From Schistosoma haematobium (Eukaryota; Platyhelminthes; Trematoda; Strigeidida; Schistosomatidae), in assembly GCF_000699445.3 (NCBI RefSeq), contig NC_067198.1:41781691-41845690 (forward strand): a DNA stretch of 64,000 nucleotides. Direction: 5' to 3'. A program made the position numbers and the translations under genes. Below, piece after piece: positions 22,385 through 33,298 of the stretch. Every line of letters begins with the position of its first letter. Within the stretch, counting starts at the first letter, position 1. A model generated the notes under the pieces. The model did no database searches. It saw only the letters and a program-made list of their open reading frames with translations, and had not been told where the DNA came from.

Positions 22385-22640
22385 AAATTATAAATTTTTT
22401 GATTGGGATCATGAATCGATTGATGTTAGACACTATTAAAAATCTAGAAGCTCTGGATCACCATTTCATCCTAATATGGGACTCTTCCTCAGAAGTGCTC
22501 ACCCATGGTCACGCACATGGGATACAAACCGACGATCTGTAGTCTCGCGGGCGGGCGGGTAGGCGCTTAACCTTTAGACCAGTGAACCGAAATTCAACAG
22601 TACTAATGTCTAACTTCAATCGATTCATGATCTTCAGCAA
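22385..22640. repeat. Class 2 foldback in the left arm
   Basis: Minus half starts TTTTTTGATTGGGATCATG and carries a damaged hammerhead (CTGAGGAAGAG) and the tRNA-like part. A short inverted tail AACTTCAATCGATTCATGATC closes it. Mirror copy at 34218-34473. Confidence 0.65.
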
Positions 22641-23046
22641 ACTTTTATCCATCGTCTGAGATAGATAACTGTTTCTACACAAAACGGATTGGACTCTTAG
22701 TAAAACTTTAAGCAATTCATTAAGTAGCTTGTCATTCATAAAAATAAAACCATTAATTATTTGTGTTTCTTTACAGCACTTGTTTAATCTGAAGACCAAC
22801 TGAAGACCGCAAACTGATATCTGGTGCACAATCGCTTAAAATAAGTATTTTACATTTATCTAGCGTCCATCTATATTAACTCCGTTCATTATGAGGAAAG
22901 GATGGGAATATTGTTTCTGATATAATGATAAGAGTTTATAATGGAAACAACAATTGAAAACGGATCCAATTAAACATGTTTTTGAGAGTAATTACAAAAG
23001 TATTTCGTTTTAACTATAACACAGTTTTATGTGATGTACTCTATAA

Positions 23047-23559
23047 ATTGATAAAGTATTCAAATTTTAGTGAGGCCCCTTATTTTGTAGTCATTCAGAT
23101 TGGACGATGTTGTCGACGGGCTCTTCACATTGGTGGCCCGAGTTCTGACTCCAATTTGATTCGTATGAATGTATATAATCATCGACTTAAATAGCGTTAG
23201 TCAGTAACAGAATTAAATAAGTCAAATAACGAGAATGGACTACTGAATACATATATTTTGTATATAAAGCAAATGGAATAAAGAAGAGAGAAAGAACGCG
23301 CAGTGGAGATGACGGGTATGTCAACTCCATTTAGTCAAGCATCAATGAATATTTATAGGCACACAAAAAGAAGTTGAAGACGTGTGATGAGTAATGGTAT
23401 AAGAAGTGTACACACAACTACACGCTCATATAAAACAGTCAAGATTGAGATAAACGAATAATTAACAAGGTCTAAACGTGACTTAACGGGAATGGATAAA
23501 TTGGCCTGTCCGAATACGAGAATAAGATATATGGGCTCAGCATGTCAACCAACACTGCA
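23047..23559 (-). repeat. LTR plus leader fragment in the left arm
   Basis: Exact mirror of 33299-33811. Described there. Confidence 0.7.
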
Positions 23560-23634
23560 AAATCATAAAAAGAAAAGTTCAATATCTATTTCTTCATTAT
23601 CTCACTGTATTTCATCAAGTGTATTTACATAATT

Positions 23635-23830
23635 TAAATCATGAACTACTGATCTTAGATGATAGATCATTATTGAAAGCCTGGAACCACTTGATATCTA
23701 TGTTCATCTATTGTGGGGCTGATCATTAGTACACATTCATGATCATACTACATAGGATCAAACTGCAGATATTCCTTCTCACATATCAATGCTTAACCTC
23801 GAAAAATATAGTTTAAACATTGTTATTTTG
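23635..23830 (-). repeat. Degenerate class 2 SINE in the left arm
   Basis: Order of blocks is kept (3' end, CTTTCAATAATG, ribozyme remnant, B-box remnant) but strongly diverged. Mirror at 33028-33223. Confidence 0.55.
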
Positions 23831-24234
23831 ATAAACAATAAAATTACATCTTCATCATAGTGATTTCTTATTGAATGATTAAGTAGCTAGTAAAATATTG
23901 AGAAAATATTTCCATCTGAATACACTTTCAATGAAATCACACTTCTACTTGAAATTTGTGTTGATGATATTGTTCAGAAGAACGATGGAAGCTCCATGAT
24001 CAAACCATCCAGCTCACAGTATAAACCTCCATCAAAACCACACACACCTCAGCTATAAGTCGTCTCCATCATCACAGCTTCAATAATCTAATTCAAATAA
24101 ATAAATAAATGAAATTTACAATGAATTCAATTTATTTAGTAGTTAAGTATTAACCAGCTATTTATCATTTTGTAAAGTATTATAATAATAAACTTCCAAA
24201 TGAAGTACAACATACTTAGATAAACAATGGTAAT

Positions 24235-24655
24235 CAAAAATAAAATAGCTAAATGCTGGCTCAGTGGTCTAGAGGTTAAGCGTTCACATTCTCGGAGTTC
24301 TAGTGAGAAGCTGTGAACAGTGAAGCTAATCAACTGTCAGGTAAAGACAGTTATCAACCTCAGTATTGTGGAAGATGTTCGCGCAATTCCGTTGATTGGT
24401 AGAGATTAGACATTACCACCATTGAATGCCGGCTCCGTGTGGTGCAGTAGGCTGTGTTCACGCATGTGACCAATAGGTCAAGTTTTCAAATCCCATGGGG
24501 CAGGATCATGGATATGTAGTGATGAGTAGTCCCACAATAGGAAGAAATGGCCGTCTATTGCTCCCATGTTTCCCATGTTGATTTAACTTCAATTGACTCA
24601 TGAACTCAACTATTAAACTACTGTAATATCCACAAAATACCCTTTTTGATAAATA
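24235..24655 (+). repeat. Class 2 SINE copies just inside the left arm
   Basis: An A-box fragment (GCTGGCTCAGTGGTCTAGAG, 24254-24273) leads into a head region. A second, more complete copy follows (24380-24655) with A box, B-box remnant, degenerate hammerhead and full 3' end (CCACAAAATACCC). The equivalent at 32200-32570 is related but clearly diverged, so the inverted repeat ends here. Confidence 0.72.
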
Positions 24656-24659
24656 AAAT

Positions 24660-25490
24660 GTAACAAAAAGGAATAGCCCTAAAGTAGATAAAGAAAGGTG
24701 CTATTCTAATCAAACAAGTGAATATGGGTTGATAGTTAGATGATAAATTAATCAAAAAGTGAGAGAGAATGATTGGTAGTTGATACATTTTTGTGTTTAA
24801 CTTTCATTGTATTAAGCATAATAAATAATGGGATCGTAGGATCGAATAGGTTGGATCGTAGGATCGTACGATCGAATAGATTGGAAAGAAACGGTCATTC
24901 AGTGTTATTACATTTTTAATGACATTTCAAGTGAAATCAAACTGTGGTAAATATAACTTACATTTAATATGATACATTGTCCACTATCTGCATGTATCTA
25001 TGGTATAAAACCATACCTTTTTTTCAATATAATACTAATGTTTCATGTTAGGTGGTAGAATAAGCAATCTTAAGGGATGAAATAGTGATTTCTTGTATAA
25101 GTATTAACTTTATATAGGTCAGTGACAATATTACTAAGCTCTGTTTATGATTTTTAAAAAAATTTATACATCCCACTGTATATACCAATTATAGATCAAG
25201 GAAACATATAACCAGTCTTGAGGCTGAAATATGAAATGTTAGGTAACCTTTGATTGTCGTTACTTATATATTCACGTATATCTAGTTCAAAAGTTGAATA
25301 TTGAACAACATGTACTTTTCGGATTTCACTGCTAACCAAAATTTTTAAGAAAAATTACGTTATAAAGCTTATAAACCATGATGATCATCAATCGATCAAC
25401 TAATATGATCATAGAAACAAGGAATGACTGATGAATTTTATTACTGAAACACAAATATATATGAATAATCGATGAATTAAATACTTTTAA
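24660..25490. other. AT-rich stretch with a small GGATCGTA-type repeat
   Basis: At about 24831-24885 the motif GGATCG(T/A)A recurs four to five times. Otherwise nothing recognised. Confidence 0.5.
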
Positions 25491-25494
25491 TGGG

Positions 25495-25630
25495 TAAAAT
25501 CATGAGTCAATTAAAGCTAGATCACCATAGAAAATCTGCAAGTATTGGACAGCTATTACATTCTATTGTGGGACTCCTTAGCAGTGTACGTTCACGATCC
25601 CATCTCATGAGATTCGAACCCATGAACTAT
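25495..25630 (-). repeat. Class 2 SINE, truncated
   Basis: 3' block, degenerate hammerhead (CTAAGGA, ATGTAAT) and B box (GAGATTCGAACCC on plus). The 5' half is missing. Confidence 0.7.
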
Positions 25631-25639
25631 CCATAAATG

Positions 25640-26248
25640 ACTGAATATAAACATCATTTTCATATTTCTTTTCTTTTAAATATAAGTAAATTTGCCTAAC
25701 GCTATCCTAATACGTAATTGTTCTTATAGGTTAAGGATATTGGTTTTGGTATACATATATATATACATATAGCATTCATCTAAGCATTATTTCCTTATTC
25801 ATGTCCCAGTATCAATAATGGAATAAGTTTTTTTTTTAATAATTAAACAATCATTCATATTATACGAGTAGTATTTGTCAGTCAAGAATTTACCCCCATT
25901 ATCATTATTTAATGGAAAATAGAGAAATAAAAATCCAAAGAGTTAGGTCATGGATACGCCCTGAAGTCAAATGATAAACAGAAAAAGATGAAGAACATAA
26001 TTTACCATAAAAATTTATTTCTGTAATTATCCTATGAAAAATTGCATGTAAATATTAAAAGGGTTATTATAAAAAAAGAAATAATAATACAGATTTAGAA
26101 AATGAAGTTGCTAACCCCACACCCAACCTTTCTTCTTTACCTGGGCTTAGGATTGGCAATAGCCCTAGAAAAGCTAAAAGCGGAGTTTAAAGAAATGGAA
26201 TAACTTGCATACATATATATATTTGAAGAATAACTTTTCCAACAATCC
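25640..26248. other. AT-rich stretch, nothing recognised
   Basis: Short TA-rich runs near 25760 and 26210 only. Confidence 0.4.
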
Positions 26249-26256
26249 AGGTTAAT

Positions 26257-26718
26257 TATCAGTTGAGGGGTAGTGGAGTTTGTTAAGTTTTTGATCGGAA
26301 TCATGAGTCAATTGAAGCTAGACCACCATGGAAAATCTGGAAGCACTGGACGGCCGTTCCGTCCTAGTTTTGGACTCCTCAGTAGTGCGCACCCACGATC
26401 CCGTACCCCGCGAAATTCAAACCCAGGACCTATCAGTCTTGCACCAGGCGCTTAACCAACTAGACCACTGAGTAGGTAACCAATGGTGTTCATGTTTAAC
26501 GTCAACCAATCCACGAAATTGCACGACCATCTTCTATTGTACTGAGGTAGACACCTGTTTCTACCGGACACGGTTTAGCTCCACTGGTCACGACTTCTCA
26601 TCAGAACTCCGAGAATTTTCTCACGAATCTAGTCACTAGTGAGCACATGGTAATGGTGCTTCCAGGTTTTTCATGGTGGTCTAGCTTCAATTGACTCATG
26701 ATTTCAATAAAAAAATCT
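26257..26718. repeat. Class 2 foldback with target duplication
   Basis: Nearly full minus copy (3' end, hammerhead with GGAA in place of GAAA, B box, A box, 5' head down to CTAGTCACTAGTGAGC), then a short plus-strand 3' end (GGTGCTTCCAGG...GACTCATGATTTC). AGGTTAAT flanks the whole unit (26249-26256 and 26719-26726; 11 of 12 bases match when extended). The single copy and its inverted tail therefore arrived together. Confidence 0.82.
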
Positions 26719-26731
26719 AGGTTAATATATA

Positions 26732-26764
26732 TATGATTTATATCCAATTATAGATATAATGTAG

Positions 26765-26830
<66 letters not shown>

Positions 26831-26863
26831 CTACATTATATCTATAATTGGATATAAATCATA
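26732..26863. repeat. 132-bp palindrome with (TA)n core
   Basis: A 36-bp arm (26732-26767) is the exact reverse complement of 26828-26863, and the 60 bp between is a TA tract. Only about one central mismatch pair interrupts the self-complementarity. The inverted arm includes ATCCAATTATAGATATAATG. It directly abuts the foldback's right target duplication. Confidence 0.93.
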
Positions 26864-27003
26864 AGTTTACTTTTGAATTACCAAGTTTCTCAATGTACAG
26901 TTTTATAAAGATGCGTTTATTGTCTTTCTGAACAACATTCCATACTTCGTATGGGACTGAGACTTTTGATTTATTCCATGAGGGTTTAGCCAGTTGTTTT
27001 TGA

Positions 27004-27384
27004 TGTCCTACTTTCAGATTAGCATTTTATTTAGATGAAGTGGGTTTTACTTGCTCATTTGTTCTAGATAACTGTCTTATTACCTTGTCCTCTGAAAATT
27101 TTATTAAGCAACTTCTTAAAGTAAGGCATGATAGATCAAATGTAAATTGGATTAGGAAGACTTTGCGATTCTGGATCGATGACATTCTCAGAATAAAAAA
27201 ATTCAACGGAAACAATGACAGACATTCTATTTATCAACTAATGTCAAACATTCAGATGGTCAGATGTCAACCCAACAAAATAGCGAATATGAATACAAGA
27301 AAATATGAAAACAACGAAATCTACAATTGTAATGAGTCAGAAATAAAAGTATCAGAACGAACTGGTTTAATCCTCATAGAATAA
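27004..27384 (+). CDS. Exon-like open frame of unknown function
   Basis: Open for 126 codons with no stop; the frame is entered after a TGA at 27001. The N-terminal part reads like real protein (LAFYLDEVGFTCSFVLDN, then SSENFIKQLLK). A strong acceptor-like CTACTTTCAG ends at 27017 and a donor-like AAAGTAAGG sits at 27118, giving a possible 103-nt exon (27018-27120) in the same frame. The downstream part (to 27384) is richer in N and K and more like translated AT-rich DNA. No ATG, so not a complete gene. I do not recognise the family. It could be a host exon, a transposase exon or chance. Confidence 0.3.
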   Translation, partial: CPTFRLAFYLDEVGFTCSFVLDNCLITLSSENFIKQLLKVRHDRSNVNWIRKTLRFWIDDILRIKKFNGNNDRHSIYQLMSNIQMVRCQPNKIANMNTRKYENNEIYNCNESEIKVSERTGLILIE

Positions 27385-27895
27385 ATCAAAAATTAACTTT
27401 ATATTAAGAATAATGACGAAAGCTTCTTAATTAGACCATATAGCTCAAGGAGATCAACATTACGAAATACATCCACCTGCGAATGTTCTCTGTTATTTCA
27501 AGAATTTTATAATTACTGACTTAATGAAGAGATATTCTATTAGATGACCATAAAATATTGTGTAGCTCTATATTGAATTAACAATTTATTGTCAGAGTTT
27601 ATTCATCATAGTGTGTGGCTTGATGGCTGAACTTATAAATATGACATGATTAGATAATTTTCCCTTTGAAAAGAGAAGCTACTTTAGTTTTCGGTATCCA
27701 TTAGTACTATTTACTTATGCTCCTAAACGTACATTGTAGTTTATGTCAGTTACTCAACATTCAGAAATCCCATTCTTACTACAAATAGATTATGGGTAAG
27801 ATATCTGGGAAAGCTATAGTGCATACATTACTTTACTCGGTCAGCACAGTTTGATAAACAAACAATAAATATAATAGTCAGTATAGTAATGTGGA
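27385..27895. other. AT-rich stretch, nothing recognised
   Basis: No gene or matched repeat. Confidence 0.4.
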
Positions 27896-27899
27896 AATT

Positions 27900-28660
27900 G
27901 TTGGATTTCATTGAAACCACGAACCAATTAAAGTTATAGAAATATTGAGAATCAGGAAGCACTGAACGGCCGTTTCTTCTGTTGGGGACGATAGATCCCC
28001 GAAACTCATATTTAATTTTATCTTATCGATCAACTTATCGATTAAATGTTTAAATATTTGTATTGGGGTCAATTGATGAACCTATCGATTAAATGTCCAA
28101 ATAGGTCAATTGATGAACTATCGATTAAATGTTAAATAGCGGTCAATTGATGGACTCATTGATTAATGTTTAAAAATTTTCTATGATAATATCGATTGTA
28201 AATATTTGTATAAATACGCTTGATTTGTGTGCTTGACTTGACTTGTTATCTACTGTTTGTCTGAAGAATACACTTTCTACACCTTACCCAGACTTCTTAA
28301 TCGAGTTAGCAGAGCCATGGACAGCGAACCAGAGTAGCTATCGAGTCGCTTAATCATTGATCCTTCGTTCCGTTCGAGTAAGACGAATCAGTAATAGTAT
28401 TCAAGCTTAACGAATCATAACATCTTCTTAGTATGGTTTCCTCTGCAGTGCGTAGTTAATACTTGTATGGTATTGCACACCGGTTCAATAGTCTGAAGAC
28501 TATGCTCGTGGGTGAAAATTAAGGTGCATAGTTTGATCCCCGCATACATAGTCGTGGATGTGCACTACAGAGTAGTCCTGTTTTAGGACGAAGCGGTCTT
28601 CCAGTGCCACAAAAATTTAAATGTCTAATTTTGATCGGTTTGTAGTTCCGATGGCAAACA
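27900..28660. repeat. Class 2 foldback split by a solo LTR
   Basis: Minus part 27900-27979 (3' end into the ribozyme GGCCGTTTC), solo LTR 27980-28422, minus part resumes 28428-28470. A degenerate plus half follows to about 28660 (B-box-like GTTTGATCCCC, ribozyme remnant GGACGAAGC). Confidence 0.72.
27980..28422. mobile_element. Solo LTR with perfect 5-bp target duplication
   Basis: Begins TGTTGGGGACGATAG and ends CGAATCATAACA, with TCTTC on both sides (27975-27979 and 28423-28427). Internally, a roughly 45-bp unit containing TCAATTGATGAA and ATCGATTAAATG repeats three to four times (28020-28160). A TATA-like TATAAATACG occurs near 28210. Canonical TG...CA ends and the duplication make this a confident LTR; the family is unknown. 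Confidence 0.85.
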
Positions 28661-28669
28661 TAGGAACTA

Positions 28670-28885
28670 CACTTTTATGGTTAGTTTCTATTAATGCTTT
28701 TTTAGCGGTCAAATCAACACCTAAATTTTTTCTTGATTGTATGTGAAAGTTTTAAGTAACTGGAAGTCGAGTTTAAGCATAATATTATACAGCTAGTCAA
28801 TTTTAATAATATTAGTCTGATATTTAAAAGAAATTACCAAGTATCTGATTTATATAATTTAACATCAAAAGGGTTACTAACTATG
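28670..28885. other. AT-rich stretch, nothing recognised
   Basis: No gene or matched repeat. Confidence 0.4.
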
Positions 28886-28889
28886 AAAT

Positions 28890-29035
28890 TCCCAATAAGC
28901 AAAGATGGTTGGTGGCTAGCAGTGAAATCCAGGGCGCACGTTTCGCCCTCTTCGGGACTCGTCAGTTTGATGAGAGACTGATCAATTGCAGTTCTAAACA
29001 ACAATGAGAAAATATAAGCAAACAATATCAAATGA
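28890..29035. repeat. Class 1 hammerhead repeat fragment
   Basis: The minus-strand hammerhead at about 28915-28978 has CTGACGA and GAAA, but the cleavage triplet reads GCC instead of GTC, which should block cleavage. It is followed by the GAGACTGATCAATTGCAG block in the opposite sense, so this too is a foldback remnant. Confidence 0.7.
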
Positions 29036-29119
29036 ACTTATGATTCCCTTAATTTAAATGTAACCTAATTATGAAGCGTAACGTAAAATAAAATTCAAAT
29101 TCTACACAGATAAATTATA

Positions 29120-29703
29120 ATCAGAAATAGGGTTTGTGGCGACTGTAGTAATTAAGTAGTTGAATTCATGAGTCGCTTAGAGCCAGACCACCATGGAGAA
29201 CTTGAAAGCAGTAGATGGCTGTTTTGCCCTAGCGTGTGACTCCTCAGCAGTGCGAATCCATGGTCGCGCTCGATGGATTCGAACCAGGGTACTCCGAATT
29301 CACACGCGAACGCTTAGCTTCCAGACCACTGTTAATGTCTAACTCCAAACAATCCTCAAAATTCGCACCATCGTCCACCACTGTCTTTAGTGAGTTACTG
29401 GCTCACAACGGACCCGGTTGAACTCCACTGGTCACAGTTCCTCACTAGAACTACAGGAAATATCTCTTGAAGTCAGTCACTAGCGAGCACGTAATGATTG
29501 GTTGAAATTAGATATTAAAACAGTGGGATGCCAGCTCAGTAGTCTACAGTCTAAGCGTTCACGAACAAGACCGATGTTCCTGCAAGCACAGTTGTGAATG
29601 AGCACTACTGAGGAGTCCCATACTAGAACAAAACCGCCATCTAGTGCTTCTAGGTTTTCCATGGTGTTCTAGCTTTAATCGACTCATGAATTCAATTATT
29701 AAT
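29120..29703. repeat. Class 2 foldback, long, with 9-bp target duplication
   Basis: A full-length minus copy from the 3' end to the 5' head (CTAGCGAGCAC near 29480) is followed by a plus copy starting at the GATTGGTTGAAATTAGA block and running to the 3' end. TAAATTATA flanks the unit at 29111-29119 and 29704-29712. Both ribozymes have a damaged GAAA box (CAAAAC). Confidence 0.82.
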
Positions 29704-29714
29704 TAAATTATATT

Positions 29715-30065
29715 TGTAAACAAGACGAAAAACTTATGGCTTCTAACGTTTGTTTATTGAATTAAAACTCAACCTTAATAAATTATTTAAGGACAATTCG
29801 AATGATTACATTATGATTATTTCCTTTATTAAATTTATGGCATTAACTATGACCTGGTATCTCCTTTCTTTTAAAAAACACAGTATAATCATTCGTGCAT
29901 TAAATACACAAATATGATTAAATGAATTACTTTATAAATAAAAAGGGTGTTCAACAAAAAGGAACAAAGAAGGTCTTAGAATTTCATTCTTAAGCTTATT
30001 TATACATTGGAATATTTACAATAATTATTGAATTTAACAATGAAAATACATCAACAAATACAAAA
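29715..30065. other. AT-rich stretch, nothing recognised
   Basis: No gene or matched repeat. Confidence 0.4.
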
Positions 30066-30069
30066 CATT

Positions 30070-30260
30070 CTTTTAAAGCAATGATAGATAGTGGTAAACA
30101 GTGGAATCCAAGACGTGTGTTTCTTCCTGTTTGGGACTCGTCAGCTAGATGTATCTGCATTCCAGAGTTGATGTTCACTCCGAGATGCAGGTACATCTAG
30201 CTGACGAGTCCCAAATAGGACAAAACAAAAGTCTCGGATTTCACTGCTTACCACTGTCTA
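30070..30260. repeat. Class 1 foldback: two hammerheads in opposite orientation
   Basis: A minus-strand class 1 hammerhead (30100-30158) and a plus-strand one (about 30185-30250) share the mirrored sequence GATGTATCTGCAT / GATGCAGGTACATC around a 20-bp centre. The minus core is intact (CTGACGA, GAAA, GTC). The plus core has CAAAAC in place of CGAAAC. Confidence 0.8.
30100..30158 (-). ncRNA. Hammerhead ribozyme (class 1), core intact
   Basis: CTGACGA, a stem II with one mismatch (GTCC/GGAA), GAAA, CACAC and GTC are all present on minus. Stem I next to the core (CTAG with TTGG) uses G-U pairs. Confidence 0.65.
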
Positions 30261-30344
30261 ACTTTCCTTAGAATGCTTGTGACGTGAGGCTATATCAAGG
30301 CAATCCGCATAGGATACACATAAACAAACAAGAGACTGTTCAAT

Positions 30345-31490
30345 TGCAATCCTAAACATCAATAGCAAGATACAAATAAAATAACACCAAGTGAAATAAA
30401 TTATTATTCTCATTTAAACATTGAATAAGAAATAGTCTAAGAATATCTATCCTATAACCTAAGTAATTACATTGCATAATATATGACTATCGACATAGGT
30501 AGTCTGTAACATCAAGTGAAAGTTGAATGTCTGAGAGTAGAACACTGAGGAAAATAGAATTGAAGAAAATTGAAATTGAAATGGAAATATAAACGTACTG
30601 TGAATTGGGAAAAGTAGACAGAATATGATGGACAATTGGTGGATGATTTGCAAATGAACTAATTAATGTATGGTTCTCATATTTTACCAAGATATTCTGT
30701 AATTGGTTGTCTTTACCCAATTTCTAGCGTATCTAGTATATCACATTTAAAATCGGGATTCATGTTAAACATCTGTTTTAACACTGACAAATCTTTGTAG
30801 AAGTGGATTACATTAATTTTTCTTTCTTTTGTTTGTAAATTGTCTTACTGAATGTTAGTTTTGTGTTGAAAATGAATCTTATTAATAGGATTCATTTGGA
30901 GGACAGCGATATCATGTGTAAAGTATTGTCCTAGACACCTGTATTTGGTTATGAATCTATTCATACTTTGAAAGAATAATAATTTGTTTAAAAGGAGACA
31001 TACTATGGAAGTTGAGTGATTCACAAAATAGTCTTAGACAGTTCACTACCTGAATATAACATTTAGAGCACATATATGTGGACAGTATTTTTATGTGTCT
31101 TATTATTGGATTGATTGAACGTATTGCTTCAGTATGCAGAGTTCGAGGTTGAACTGATGAAGCATTAACGCTTCAGTAGTGTATAAGTTTCTGATTCAAC
31201 CTCCCTTTGATTCAATGTTTTTTGACTGTAAAATCTTCTAAAGAATGGTTGGTTCTGATCAACAAGCCCAGAATTGTTGAGGTGCACCTGAAGTGACCTA
31301 GTGACGTTTCGAGATTTCCCGGTTAATTTTCTGAGATGTTTTTGGAAAGTGTTCGCTTTGTGTGATCAATGTGACCTACTCCACAACAACAACTGAACTA
31401 ACAGATCCATATAGCTATGGCGTAAACGGGAAGCTTTTCCTTAACACATTTGTGAATGGTAGGTCAACTAGAGAAGACAATATGAAGCTT
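30345..31490 (+). repeat. Direct segmental duplication, copy 1
   Basis: Near-identical to 42356-43503 in the same orientation (offset 12011, becoming 12013 after a 2-bp indel in the TTTTTTGACT run). It includes a family F copy (30475-30725, minus) and unassigned sequence. Identity falls off at the left inside a class 1 repeat (30293-30345), and at the right ends sharply after GAAGCTT. Confidence 0.9.
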
Positions 31491-32195
31491 AGCTGAATAG
31501 GAAGTTTTCATCGAGGATTTTAAAACTCATTTATTCACGATTTTGGCAGCCATATTTTGTTTAAATTCTATGTTCATAATTGCAATTTTCATTTGAACTG
31601 TCGATGATTATTCAGGATATAGTTAGGTGTTAACAAGAGATCAAGGAAATGAAATCTCGAGTTAACCTGTTTCCAATGCGAGTTTAGTTAAGCGAAAAAC
31701 AATCATTGGTTTTCTCCAACATTTCATTGGGGATCCATATTTTCCTCACAAATAATGAACATTTCATCAATAAATATTTCAAAACAATGAAATTTCTCGA
31801 TTATTGGTTTAGGTACCGTATTTTTCAGACTGGCTATCAAACAATCAATCAACAGTTCAATTATTGTCGATTAACGTTATCGACCCTATTAGCATAAGAA
31901 GGAGAAGGCATTTTTGTAAGTTAGGATTAACCTGATGTTGTTTATACTCCCCGATGATAAAACGAACATTCTCTTATTAATCGAGAGAAGTTCATAAATT
32001 TCTTGTAAATAAAACAACTCCTGAAGTTATAAGGCATTACATTTCTGATTATGAGATACAGCATACTACTGGAAATTGGCAATATATACACAGTTATATA
32101 GAATAACTCCAAGTTTAACATTTCATCAGTGAACATTTGTTTTTATTCACTCAAACCGTTAAATTAGTTTATATAAAAGTATTTGTTAATTAGTA
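31491..32195. other. AT-rich stretch, nothing recognised
   Basis: Short frames only. Confidence 0.4.
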
Positions 32196-32199
32196 ATGA

Positions 32200-32570
32200 C
32201 ACTTTTGATTGAGATCATGAATCGATTGATGTTAGACAACCGATGGAAACCTGGAAGCACAAGACGGCCGTTTCGTCCTATTGTGGGACCCCTCAGCGAA
32301 GCGCATCCACGATCCCGCCTCGAGAGATTCGAACACAGGGCACTCAGTATCGCGCGCGTACGCTTAACCTACTGAACCACACTGAGCTGGCATTCAATGG
32401 TGGTAATGTCTAATCTCTACCAATCAACGGAATTGCGCGAACATCTTCCACAATACTGAGGTTGATAACTGTCTTTACCTGACAGTTGATTAGCTTCACT
32501 GTTCACAGCTTCTCACTAGAACTCCGAGAATGTGAACGCTTAACCTCTGGACCACCGAGCCGAAATTTAG
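32200..32570 (-). repeat. Class 2 SINE just inside the right arm
   Basis: A nearly full-length minus copy: 3' end TTTTGATTGAGATCATG, hammerhead with CTGAGGG (core broken), B box (GAGATTCGAACAC on plus), A box and 5' head ending CTCCGAGAATGTGAACG. It joins a second A-box piece (CTTAACCTCTGGACCACC). Confidence 0.78.
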
Positions 32571-33298
32571 TTACGCTTAAATGTTATTTAAATTCTAGTA
32601 ATTCATTATTACATTTTTGATTACCTTTATTTCTTTATCTAAGTATGTTGTACTTCATTTGGAAGTTTATTATTATAATACTTTACAAAATGATAAATAG
32701 CTAGTTAATACTTAACTACTAAATAAATTGAATTCATTGTAAATTTCATTTATTTATTTATTTGAATTAGATTATTGAAGCTGTGATGATGGAGACGACT
32801 TATAGCTGAGGTGTGTGTGGTTTTGATGGAGGTTTATACTGTGAGCTGGATGGTTTGATCATGGAGCTTCCATCGTTCTTCTGAACAATATCATCAACAC
32901 AAATTTCAAGTAGAAGTGTGATTTCATTGAAAGTGTATTCAGATGGAAATATTTTCTCAATATTTTACTAGCTACTTAATCATTCAATAAGAAATCACTA
33001 TGATGAAGATGTAATTTTATTGTTTATCAAAATAACAATGTTTAAACTATATTTTTCGAGGTTAAGCATTGATATGTGAGAAGGAATATCTGCAGTTTGA
33101 TTCTATGTAGTATGATCATGAATGTGTACTAATGATCAGCCCCACAATAGATGAACATAGATATCAAGTGGTTCCAGGCTTTCAATAATGATCTATCATC
33201 TAAGATCAGTAGTTCATGATTTAAATTATGTAAATACACTTGATGAAATACAGTGAGATAATGAAGAAATAGATATTGAACTTTTCTTTTTATGATTT

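Larger units (their letters stand above)
20405..24224 (+). repeat. Left arm of a 3.8-kb inverted repeat
   Basis: Pairs with 32634-36453 in reverse complement. Every matching point I checked sums to 56858, so there is no net indel along 3.8 kb. I saw only scattered substitutions (for example two in about 100 bp at 20480-20500). Short open frames in the arms are identical in both copies, for example 21540-21794 (-) with 35064-35318 (+). Both ends of the arm fall inside dispersed repeats: family C outside, a class 2 SINE inside. Confidence 0.92.

Noticed and set aside
22182..23194. Short frames in the arms (22182-22382, 22221-22433, 22509-22829, 22976-23194) as genes
   Set aside because: They overlap SINE and LTR sequence or each other on opposite strands and show no recognisable domain.
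28020..28160. CRISPR-like or satellite array
   Set aside because: Three to four imperfect ATCGATTAAATG-containing units without regular spacers, located inside a solo LTR.
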